A program made the translations under genes and the position numbers. Under the pieces are notes generated by a model. The model had not been told where the DNA came from. It worked only from the letters and a program-made list of their open reading frames with translations, and searched no databases. A DNA stretch of 12,731 nucleotides from an uncultured Alphaproteobacteria bacterium (lineage in GTDB: Bacteria > Pseudomonadota > Alphaproteobacteria > Caulobacterales > Caulobacteraceae): positions 1 through 12,731 of the forward strand of contig CAIYSH010000452.1 of assembly GCA_903928755.1 (NCBI GenBank). Direction: 5' to 3'. Within the stretch, counting starts at the first letter, position 1. Every line of letters starts with the position of its first letter. Of the stretch, positions 6,934 to 12,731 are shown in pieces.

Positions 6934-6952
6934 GCCCTTGCTCCACAAGGGC
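6934..6952 (+). terminator. Hairpin in the cysK-monooxygenase gap
   Basis: GCCCTTG (6934-6940) and CAAGGGC (6946-6952) form a perfect 7-bp stem with a 5-base loop (CTCCA). It lies 45 bases after the cysK stop and 44 before the next start. There is no T tract behind it, so it may be a weak terminator or a structure in the leader of the monooxygenase mRNA rather than a strong intrinsic terminator. Confidence 0.4.
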
Positions 6953-6996
6953 AGGCGTTGGATAAGCGGGCCTCTGATCCTGGAAGGCCCTCCCCC

Positions 6997-8451
6997 ATGG
7001 CAATCGAACATTTTGACGTCGTTATCATCGGTGCCGGCCTGTCCGGCATCGGGGCGGCCCACCACCTGCAGACCAACTGTCCGGACCGTTCCTATGCCAT
7101 CCTCGAAGGCCGCCAGGCCATCGGCGGCACATGGGACCTGTTCCGCTATCCCGGCATCCGCTCTGACAGCGACATGTACACCCTGGGCTATGCCTTCAAG
7201 CCCTGGACCGAGGCCAAGGCCATAGCTGATGGCCCCTCCATCCTGAAGTATGTGCGGGATACGGCCAGGGACGAAGGGATCGAGCGCCATATCCGCTTCG
7301 GCCATCTGGTCCGGAACGCCGCCTGGTCGACCGCCGACGGACGCTGGACCGTCGAAGCGGATGTGGAGGGAAAGCCCGTCCAGATCACCTGCCAGTTCCT
7401 GTTCCTGTGTGGCGGCTATTACAATTACGACAAGGGCTACACCCCTGACTTTCCCGGGGCCAAGGACTTCAAGGGCGAGCTGGTGCATCCCCAGCACTGG
7501 CCGGAAGGCCTGGATTATGCTGGCAAGCGGGTTGTGGTGATCGGATCGGGCGCCACGGCTGTGACCCTGGTACCGGAAATGGCCAGGACCGCGGCCCACG
7601 TCACCATGCTGCAACGGTCACCCACCTATGTGGTCTCCCGGCCTGCAGAGGACGCCATGGCCAACAAGCTGCGCAAGTGGCTGCCCGCCATGCTGGCCTA
7701 CCGGATCATCCGCTGGCGCAATGTGCTGGGTGGCATGTTCTTCTACCGCCTTGCCCGCAACCGCCCGGACCGGACCAAGGCGGGCATCATCAACATGGTG
7801 AAGGCCGAACTGGGCCCGGACTATGATGTCGCAACCCACTTCACCCCGTCCTACAATCCCTGGGACCAGCGCCTTTGCCTGGTACCGGACGCCGACCTCT
7901 TCAACGCCATCAAGGGCGGCACGGCCGAGGTGGTTACGGACCATATCGAGACCTTCACACCCACCGGGATCAGCCTCAAGTCAGGGGCCGAACTGCCAGC
8001 AGACATCATTGTCACGGCGACGGGCCTGAACCTGCAGGTCTTCAATGGCATGAAGTTGACCGTTGATGGCCAGGCGATCGATCCGGGCACGACCCTCAGC
8101 TACAAGGGCATGATGTATTCAGATGTGCCGAACCTGGCCTCATCCTTCGGCTATACGAACGCCTCGTGGACGCTGAAATGCGACCTGACCTGTGAATATG
8201 TCTGCCGCCTTCTGAACCACATGAAGAAGACCGGTACCCAGCAGGCCACGCCGCGGAATACCGACCCGGACATGGGCCTGGAACCCTGGCTCGACTTTTC
8301 TTCGGGTTATGTCCAGCGCTCGATCGCCGCCTTCCCAAAGCAGGGATCAAAGGCACCCTGGAAGCTGCATCAGAACTATGCCCGCGACATGATGAGTCTG
8401 CGCTACGCCCCGCTGGTGGACGGGGTCCTGCAGTTTACCCGGGCAGGCTAG
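6997..8451 (+). CDS. EthA-type flavin-containing (Baeyer-Villiger) monooxygenase
   Basis: This FAD- and NADPH-dependent enzyme probably inserts an oxygen atom next to a ketone to give an ester, or oxidises a sulfur or nitrogen atom. The 484 residues have an FAD Rossmann motif IIGAGLSG (10-17). The exact Baeyer-Villiger fingerprint FxGxxxHxxxWP is at 158-169 (FKGELVHPQHWP), and a second NADPH Rossmann motif VVVIGSGATAV lies at 179-189. Segments such as GGTWDLFRYPGIRSDSDMYT, PWDQRLCLVP and TATGLNLQ closely match what I recall of Mycobacterium tuberculosis EthA (489 residues), which oxidises ketones and activates ethionamide. The ATG at 6997 has GGAAGG 9 bases upstream and directly precedes the FAD motif. 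No TetR-type EthR regulator or alcohol dehydrogenase or esterase partner is in the window, so the physiological substrate stays unknown. It follows cysK by 108 bp and converges with the coiled-coil gene. Confidence 0.93.
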   Translation: MAIEHFDVVIIGAGLSGIGAAHHLQTNCPDRSYAILEGRQAIGGTWDLFRYPGIRSDSDMYTLGYAFKPWTEAKAIADGPSILKYVRDTARDEGIERHIRFGHLVRNAAWSTADGRWTVEADVEGKPVQITCQFLFLCGGYYNYDKGYTPDFPGAKDFKGELVHPQHWPEGLDYAGKRVVVIGSGATAVTLVPEMARTAAHVTMLQRSPTYVVSRPAEDAMANKLRKWLPAMLAYRIIRWRNVLGGMFFYRLARNRPDRTKAGIINMVKAELGPDYDVATHFTPSYNPWDQRLCLVPDADLFNAIKGGTAEVVTDHIETFTPTGISLKSGAELPADIIVTATGLNLQVFNGMKLTVDGQAIDPGTTLSYKGMMYSDVPNLASSFGYTNASWTLKCDLTCEYVCRLLNHMKKTGTQQATPRNTDPDMGLEPWLDFSSGYVQRSIAAFPKQGSKAPWKLHQNYARDMMSLRYAPLVDGVLQFTRAG

Positions 8452-8470
8452 AGCCGCAGGCGAAGACGCA

Positions 8471-8497
8471 CGGTTCCAGACCCTGAGTTTGGAACCG
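8471..8497. terminator. Hairpin 1 between convergent monooxygenase and coiled-coil genes
   Basis: CGGTTCCA (8471-8478) and TGGAACCG (8490-8497) form a perfect 8-bp stem around an 11-base loop, 20 bases after the monooxygenase stop. It is a plausible terminator for the rightward transcript, though no T tract follows. Confidence 0.45.
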
Positions 8498-8536
8498 GAT
8501 TCCACTTACCGGAACATGCCTCAGAGCCTTTTTCCC

Positions 8537-8554
8537 TCAGACGGAAACGTCTGA
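8537..8554. terminator. Hairpin 2 with GAAA tetraloop before the coiled-coil gene end
   Basis: TCAGACG (8537-8543) and CGTCTGA (8548-8554) form a 7-bp stem closed by GAAA when read rightward. GAAA is a GNRA loop, which is unusually stable in RNA. It lies 13 bases beyond the stop of the leftward coiled-coil gene and 86 after the monooxygenase stop. It may serve both converging transcripts; the T run in front of it (about 8529-8533) lies on the wrong side for an intrinsic terminator of the rightward transcript. Confidence 0.4.
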
Positions 8555-8566
8555 TGGGTCCGCGCC

Positions 8567-9910
8567 CTAGTCGCGATCGCTGCTGAACAGGGATGAACGC
8601 TTCGAAGACTCGAGCGCACCGCGGAGCATGCCGATCTCGGTTTTCTGCTGGGCGACAAAACCGCTGAGCTCCTGGATTTCACGCGATGACCTTGCCTTCT
8701 GGTCTTCAAAGCTGTCGGTCAGGTTCTTGAAGGCCGCCATCCGGCTGATCAGGCCCATTTCCGCACGATCGGCGCGGGATTCCAGCACGCTGTTTTCCTT
8801 GGCCAGGGTATCTGCCCGGGCAATGGCAGCGGCCCGGGCCGTCTCGACTTCCATCAGGCGGGCGCGGAGTTCGTTGACGGCTTCATCCAGGTTTTCCGAC
8901 CGGCTGCGGACCTGGTTCAGTTCCACATCCTTGGCCGAAAGGCTGCGCATCAGGGTCGCGCGTTCAGCCGTGATGGCCTGAAGCTCTGCAGTCCGGGCCT
9001 CACGGGCCGCGTCCAGGCGGGCGCTTCGGGCCAGGGCATCTTCCAGGGTGTCCTTGAGCTTCTGGATTTCCGTCAGCTTCTGGGATTCTGCGGCCTGATA
9101 GTCCGAACTGTTCCGTCCTGCTTCCGTCCGGAAGGTGGCGAACTGGGATTCAAGGACCGATTTTTCCTCATTCACACCCTTGAGGGCGTATTCCAGTTCG
9201 CTGGCGCGGCGCTCGGTGTCCGCCGTCTCCGCGCGGATCTGCTCAAAGCGGCGACGCAGGGTTTCAACTTCGGACAGGACCCTGACATTTTCTTCCTCAA
9301 GCCGTTCCTTCTGGGCGGCAATATCCCGCTCATTGGCCACATACTGGGCAACCCGGGCCGAGAGCGAAGCGTTCTCGATGGTCATGGCGGAATGCGTATT
9401 GAGGCTGGTCTGCCGCTCGATCTTCAGCTCCTCGACCTCCGAGCGCAGGGCCTGGACCGTGCCGCGCAGGTCCATGATCTCGCGATCATTGGCAACCTGC
9501 GCTGCCGTCAGCTGCTCATTGGCCTCCGTCGCCTGGCTGAGCTGGGCTTCCAGCTCGCTGGCCCGGGCCAGGGCAAGTTTGAGTTCGCCCTCGCGTTCGG
9601 TCAGACGGTTCTGGGTCAATCCCAACCGGGAGGTCACCGAGGCGTGCTGGGCATTGTCCTTGATCCGGGCCTTGAATTCGGCGCGGAGGGGCTCCGTCAG
9701 AGCCTCAAGACTGGTCCGGGCCTGCTCAAGTTTCAGCAGTTCGCGGGAAGCATCACTGATGACCCGGGAGATTTCTTCCAGCCGCTCGCCACCTTCGGCG
9801 ACCAGGGTTTCGAAGCTGTCGTCCTCCTGGACCACAACGTCTCCGGATTGCGGTACCGAAGGAACCGGCTTGCCCTTGAGCATCTTCATGAAAACCAGAC
9901 TGTTACTCAT
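8567..9910 (-). CDS. Long coiled-coil protein, intermediate-filament-like (crescentin-like) candidate
   Basis: A 447-residue protein built almost entirely of a coiled coil. A short head (residues 1-30) begins with MSNSLVFMKMLKGKPV, mixed hydrophobic and basic, followed by an acidic linker. From about residue 35 it is helical, with the last proline at 74 and none in the following 373 residues. There is no cysteine or tryptophan. Hydrophobic residues recur at heptad spacing between many Glu, Arg, Lys, Ala and Gln. The tail SSKRSSLFSSDRD is short and polar. There is no SMC ATPase motif, signal peptide or membrane segment. Size (crescentin is about 457 residues) and head-rod-tail layout fit the filament-forming crescentin group, which gives curved shape in Caulobacter. 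This is a comparison of architecture, not a demonstrated alignment; a generic coiled-coil scaffold is the alternative. The start at 9910 was chosen because an extension to 9997 adds a Trp/Cys-containing stretch unlike the rest. Ribosome binding is weak (GGAT). Confidence 0.7.
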   Translation of the reverse strand: MSNSLVFMKMLKGKPVPSVPQSGDVVVQEDDSFETLVAEGGERLEEISRVISDASRELLKLEQARTSLEALTEPLRAEFKARIKDNAQHASVTSRLGLTQNRLTEREGELKLALARASELEAQLSQATEANEQLTAAQVANDREIMDLRGTVQALRSEVEELKIERQTSLNTHSAMTIENASLSARVAQYVANERDIAAQKERLEEENVRVLSEVETLRRRFEQIRAETADTERRASELEYALKGVNEEKSVLESQFATFRTEAGRNSSDYQAAESQKLTEIQKLKDTLEDALARSARLDAAREARTAELQAITAERATLMRSLSAKDVELNQVRSRSENLDEAVNELRARLMEVETARAAAIARADTLAKENSVLESRADRAEMGLISRMAAFKNLTDSFEDQKARSSREIQELSGFVAQQKTEIGMLRGALESSKRSSLFSSDRD

Positions 9911-10005
9911 TTGGATCCAATGCCCCAACCGTTTCCCGAGCCAACACTGACCCTGTGTCGCGCAGGACCAGGGCGAGGTTTTCCCCGTCCGTGGCAAGCG
10001 AATTC

Positions 10006-10034
10006 CCCTGTCAGCCTAGGCTGCGACAACAGGG
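10006..10034. repeat. Nested inverted repeat in the leader of the coiled-coil gene
   Basis: An outer pair CCCTGT (10006-10011) and ACAGGG (10029-10034) encloses a perfect 12-bp palindrome CAGCCTAGGCTG (10012-10023). A wider pair CCTGTGTC (9952-9959) and GACACAGG (10034-10041) brackets the whole region. If transcription of the leftward gene starts near 10050, these would form a folded 5' leader of the coiled-coil mRNA. They could also be protein-binding sites. Function is unknown. Confidence 0.45.
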
Positions 10035-10056
10035 ACACAGGTTAAGATGGATTATG

Positions 10057-10085
10057 CATATCCTGCCGGAAAAATCTCGGGTCAA
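10057..10085 (-). promoter_or_regulatory. Candidate promoter for the coiled-coil gene
   Basis: On the minus strand TTGACC (10085-10080) stands 17 bases before GATATG (10062-10057). The -35 match is good (five of six) and the -10 match poor (three of six). It would give a leader of about 140 bases that includes the nested inverted repeat at 10006-10034. The 254-bp gap between OsmC and the coiled-coil start supports an independent promoter here. Confidence 0.3.
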
Positions 10086-10118
10086 AAGATCGCACCGTCA
10101 ATTTTAGGGCCAGGACCG

Positions 10119-10166
10119 GATCCGGGTCGGCAAGGGGTTTGCAACTTCCGGAAAAGGCCCCGGATC
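10119..10166 (-). terminator. Inverted repeat at the end of the OsmC gene
   Basis: GATCCGGG (10119-10126) and CCCGGATC (10159-10166) are perfect 8-base complements separated by 32 bases; the second arm overlaps the OsmC stop. TCCGG/CCGGA arms lie inside it. The long loop makes it a doubtful terminator, but it sits where the leftward MerR-dehydrogenase-OsmC transcript should end. Confidence 0.25.
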
Positions 10167-10623
10167 AGGCTGTCACCACCAGGACCTCCGTCTTCACGGA
10201 GTTTGCAATATAGCATTCCTCGTGGGCGGCGTGGTGCAGGTCCGCCAGTTGCCCGGGGGTCGGTGCCGGGCCGGACCAGGTGATGACGGGCGTCAGCCAG
10301 ACCTTTGTCAGGCCCAGACGACCCGGCGCAATTTCCTCCATGATCCCCTCGGCATGGTCGGCATAGGCGGCCACGGAAAAACCCGCCAGCCGGGCTTTGT
10401 GCAGGAAGGTCAGCATGTGGCAATTGGACAGGGCGGCCACCAGCATTTCCTCGGGATCCACAGCGGCGCGATCAGCCCACTTGCCCACCACATGGGGCGA
10501 GGCAGAGGCGGGCACGGTGATGCCACCGTCAAAGCTGAGGATATGGGCGCGGCTGTAGCGCCCGTTTCCGAAATCTTCGCCCGCTTTCAGGGTCCACAGG
10601 ATGTCGGCTGTATACCGCGCCAT
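10165..10623 (-). CDS. OsmC family thiol peroxidase-like protein
   Basis: OsmC/Ohr proteins are small dimeric cytoplasmic enzymes that reduce organic and fatty-acid hydroperoxides using two cysteines. The 152 residues are full length for the family. The peroxidatic cysteine is Cys68 in PEEMLVAALSNCHMLTFL, at the start of the central helix, and the partner is Cys137 in HEECYIANSVKTEV. The nearby Glu58/Glu59 fit the family's conserved acidic residue. The second site reads ECYIANS rather than the CPVS of classical Ohr, so this is an OsmC-like subfamily and not Ohr itself. The ATG lies one base after the stop of the acyl-CoA dehydrogenase gene (TGACATG on the minus strand), so translation is probably coupled. 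A role in removing lipid or acyl peroxides made during acyl-CoA oxidation is an inference from this context. Confidence 0.88.
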   Translation of the reverse strand: MARYTADILWTLKAGEDFGNGRYSRAHILSFDGGITVPASASPHVVGKWADRAAVDPEEMLVAALSNCHMLTFLHKARLAGFSVAAYADHAEGIMEEIAPGRLGLTKVWLTPVITWSGPAPTPGQLADLHHAAHEECYIANSVKTEVLVVTA

Positions 10624-10624
10624 G

Positions 10625-12412
10625 TCAGAAGGCGTCGGCCGGCAGGGCCATCATCAGGTCCGAGCCGGTTTTCAGCTTTGCCAGGTGACTGGCCGCATCC
10701 GGCAGGATCCGCTGCAGGAAATAGCGGCCAATGATCAGCTTGTTGGCATAGAAGGGGTCGGTGTCGCCCGCCGCAATCTTCCCCTGAGCGGCCAGGGCAA
10801 TCCGCGCCCACATGTAGGCAAGGGCCGTAAGGCCGAAAAGGTGCATATAGTCGTTGGAGGCCGACCCGGCATTGTCGGGATTGGCAAGGCCGTGCTGCAT
10901 CAGCCACAGGGTGCCTTCCTGAAGCTGGGCCTTTGCGCCTGCCAGGCCTTCCACGAAAGGCCTGAGCACCGGTCCGTCCTCATGATCGGCCACGAATTCG
11001 TCGATCTCGGCGAAGAAGCTCATGATGGCACGCCCGCCATCGGCGGCCAGCTTGCGCCCGACAAGGTCCAGGGCCTGGACGCCATTGGTCCCTTCATAGA
11101 TCAGGGAGATGCGCACATCGCGCATGTACTGGCTGGCCGGGAAGTGTTCGGTGAAACCTGAACCCCCATGGATCTGCAGGGCGTCGGAACAGACCTTGAG
11201 GCCCCTGTCCGTCAGATAACCCTTCACCACCGGCGTCATCAGGGCCATGTAATCTCCGGCCTTCTGCCGGACGGCCTCATCCGGATGGGTGTGGGACAGA
11301 TCTCCGTGCAGCGCGGTCCAGAACAGGAAGGCGCGCCCGGCTTCGATGATGGCGCGGCTATCCATCAGCATGCGCCGCACATCAGGGTGGACAATGATCG
11401 GGTCGGCAGGACCCTCGGCATTTTTGGGTCCGGTCAGGGATCGCCCCTGGAGCCGGTCCTTGGCAAAGGCGGCAGCGGCCTGGTACGCGATTTCAGCCTG
11501 GGCTATGCCCTGCAGGCCCACCCCGATCCGCGCCTCGTTCATCATGACGAACATGATACGCAGACCCTGGTTCCCGACCCCTACCAGCCAGCCCCGGGCT
11601 TCCTCGTGGCGCATGACGCAGGTGGCATTGCCGTGAATGCCCATCTTCTCTTCGAGACCGTCGCAATAGACGCTGTTTCGTTCCCCCGGATTGCCGTCGG
11701 CGTCCGGCAGGAATTTAGGCACGATGAAGAGGGAAATTCCGCGAACCCCCTCCGGTGCCCCCTCGATCCGGGCCAGGACCAGGTGAACGATGTTTTCCGC
11801 CAGGTCGTGTTCACCGCCAGAGATCCAGATCTTGGTCCCGGAGATTTTATAGCTGCCATCGGCCTGGGGGACAGCCTTGGTGCGCAGGAGACCCAGGTCC
11901 GTGCCGCAGTGGGGCTCGGTGAGGTTCATGGTTCCACCCCACTGACCAGAGGCCAGCTTTGGCAGGTATAGATCCTTCTGGTCCTGCGATCCTCCGGCCA
12001 GGATGGCGGAATAGGCACCATGGGTCAGGCCCGGATACATGCCGAAAGCCATGTTGGCCGAGGAGGTCATCTCCGTGAAGGACAGGTTGATCACATGGGG
12101 CAGGCCCTGACCGCCATAGGCCGGTGCGGCACCGAGAGCCGGCCAGCCGCCCGCTACCATTTGGGCATAAGCCGCCTTGAACCCCTTGGGTGTTGTCACC
12201 GTGTGATCGGGTAACCAATGACAGCCTTCCTTGTCGCCAACGGCGTTCAACGGGGCCAGGACCTCGGCGGTGAACCTGCCGGATTCCTCCATGATCTGGG
12301 ACACCACATCCATCGGTGCCTGCGCAAAACCGGGCAGGTCACCATACTGATCAATATTCAGGATATCAGCCAGGATGAAGGCGTGGTCGCGGACAGGGGG
12401 CTGGTAGGTCAT
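10625..12412 (-). CDS. Acyl-CoA dehydrogenase, long form with C-terminal domain (DmdC/FadE5 type)
   Basis: This flavoenzyme forms the alpha-beta double bond of an acyl-CoA thioester and passes electrons to electron-transfer flavoprotein. At 595 residues it is longer than the classical 380-residue enzymes. It has an N-terminal helical domain (about 35-155) and a middle beta domain with MNLTEPHCGTDLGLL (162-176) and ISGTKIWISGGEHD (190-203). The helical C-domain contains catalytic Glu440 in IYEGTNGVQALDL, and an extra C-terminal domain runs from about 465 to 595. This layout is shared by 3-methylmercaptopropionyl-CoA dehydrogenase DmdC and by mycobacterial FadE5, so the chain substrate cannot be fixed from sequence. 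DMSP use cannot be claimed, because no DmdA, DmdB or DmdD is visible. The ATG at 12412 has GGAG five bases upstream. It lies 37 bp after the MerR gene and 1 bp before OsmC, forming a probable operon that the MerR protein may control. Confidence 0.93.
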   Translation of the reverse strand: MTYQPPVRDHAFILADILNIDQYGDLPGFAQAPMDVVSQIMEESGRFTAEVLAPLNAVGDKEGCHWLPDHTVTTPKGFKAAYAQMVAGGWPALGAAPAYGGQGLPHVINLSFTEMTSSANMAFGMYPGLTHGAYSAILAGGSQDQKDLYLPKLASGQWGGTMNLTEPHCGTDLGLLRTKAVPQADGSYKISGTKIWISGGEHDLAENIVHLVLARIEGAPEGVRGISLFIVPKFLPDADGNPGERNSVYCDGLEEKMGIHGNATCVMRHEEARGWLVGVGNQGLRIMFVMMNEARIGVGLQGIAQAEIAYQAAAAFAKDRLQGRSLTGPKNAEGPADPIIVHPDVRRMLMDSRAIIEAGRAFLFWTALHGDLSHTHPDEAVRQKAGDYMALMTPVVKGYLTDRGLKVCSDALQIHGGSGFTEHFPASQYMRDVRISLIYEGTNGVQALDLVGRKLAADGGRAIMSFFAEIDEFVADHEDGPVLRPFVEGLAGAKAQLQEGTLWLMQHGLANPDNAGSASNDYMHLFGLTALAYMWARIALAAQGKIAAGDTDPFYANKLIIGRYFLQRILPDAASHLAKLKTGSDLMMALPADAF

Positions 12413-12449
12413 GGATGCTCCGGGTCTTCAGCCGGCGGCAGGGCCGACC

Positions 12450-12731
12450 TTATTTGGTGTGCTCGAGATCCCCAAGCCGCGCCCGCAGGACCTGATCATA
12501 ATCCGCGGCCCTTGGCAAAAGGTCAGGGCGGGTCTGGGCCAGATGGGTCTCCAGACGCTTGCTCGCCTCTTCGAGCTCGAGGATCGCATTGTCGATGTCT
12601 TCACGCTGGGCCTGCAGGGCGACAATACGCTGCCGGAACTTGGCCAGGGATTTTGCATTCTGGGTCGCGCCGCCGTCATCCACCTCATAGAGGTCGAGGA
12701 TTTCCCCGATTTCCGCCAGGGCCAGGCCCAC
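12450..12731 (-). CDS. MerR-family transcriptional regulator, C-terminal part (5' end outside window)
   Basis: The last 93 codons of a MerR-type activator or repressor. The N-terminal winged-helix DNA-binding part lies beyond the right edge; the first visible codon is a GTG that probably encodes an internal valine. GLALAEIGEILDLYEVDDGG is the characteristic segment after the DNA-binding domain. The following stretch from about residue 28 to 68 is a dimerisation coiled coil rich in Glu, Arg, Gln and Leu. No cysteine is present, so a metal sensor of the MerR/CueR kind is unlikely. The pattern resembles LiuR-type regulators of acyl-CoA and branched-chain amino acid breakdown, which fits its place 37 bp upstream of an acyl-CoA dehydrogenase gene. 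Family is firm; the LiuR-like assignment is inferred. Confidence 0.85.
   Translation of the reverse strand: MGLALAEIGEILDLYEVDDGGATQNAKSLAKFRQRIVALQAQREDIDNAILELEEASKRLETHLAQTRPDLLPRAADYDQVLRARLGDLEHTK

Noticed and set aside
8492..8535. GGAAC repeats as EcfG general-stress promoter elements
   Set aside because: No CGTT -10 element occurs at the required 16-17 base spacing on either strand.
9911..9997. N-terminal extension of the coiled-coil protein to ATG 9997
   Set aside because: It would add 29 residues with three Trp and two Cys, absent from the rest of the protein, and it removes the short leader.
4231..10068. CCTGCCGG recurring in three intergenic regions (near 4231, 5859 and 10062)
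   Set aside because: The same octamer or its complement also occurs several times inside coding sequence (near 1273, 10637, 10697, 11701, 12278), so it is not specific to regulatory regions.
1..12731. Replication origin, CRISPR array, tRNA, rRNA or mobile element
   Set aside because: gyrB can lie near an origin, but no DnaA-box cluster was seen. No spaced direct repeats, terminal inverted repeats with transposase, or RNA-gene signatures were recognised by eye.

Overview
The window is about 12.7 kb of GC-rich, gene-dense chromosome, most likely from an alphaproteobacterium and perhaps from the Caulobacterales. This placement rests on the protein families, codon choice and the absence of T-rich terminators, and it is an inference rather than a taxonomic proof. 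No tRNA, rRNA, CRISPR array, insertion sequence, integrase or phage gene is visible. Most of it looks like ordinary host chromosome.

Left part (1-4210): the 3' end of gyrB runs rightward and meets recQ, which runs leftward. A 7-bp-stem inverted repeat lies where they converge. recQ is preceded, in the same direction and 38 bp away, by a long D-aminoacylase-type amidohydrolase. The two probably share one leftward transcript, from a good sigma70-like promoter at 4240-4268 (TTGACC, 17 bp, GGTAAT).

Middle (4211-8566): a 470-bp divergent intergenic region holds a possible 42-codon membrane peptide and an AT-rich island. It is followed by a rightward series: an orphan DNA cytosine-5 methyltransferase, cysK (cysteine synthase) and an EthA-type flavin (Baeyer-Villiger) monooxygenase. 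An 18-bp perfect palindrome separates the methyltransferase from cysK, and a 7-bp-stem hairpin separates cysK from the monooxygenase. The three may be partly co-transcribed, but they share no obvious pathway.

Right part (8567-12731): all genes run leftward. Farthest upstream is a MerR-family regulator cut by the window edge (LiuR-like C-terminal part). It is followed by a roughly 600-residue acyl-CoA dehydrogenase with the extra C-terminal domain (DmdC/FadE5 type) and an OsmC-family thiol peroxidase. The last two are separated by a single base and look translationally coupled, which suggests a regulator, acyl-CoA oxidation and peroxide defence operon. A structured 254-bp intergenic region separates OsmC from a 447-residue, nearly all coiled-coil protein. 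That protein has no proline after residue 74 and a short basic/hydrophobic head. Its size and architecture resemble bacterial intermediate-filament-like proteins such as crescentin.

No clearly new multi-gene system is evident. The points most worth a second look are the filament-like coiled-coil gene, the amidohydrolase that lacks the usual second-sphere metal histidines, and the orphan methyltransferase. A palindrome downstream of that methyltransferase contains TGCCGGCA, which fits a cytosine-methylation motif known from Caulobacter.
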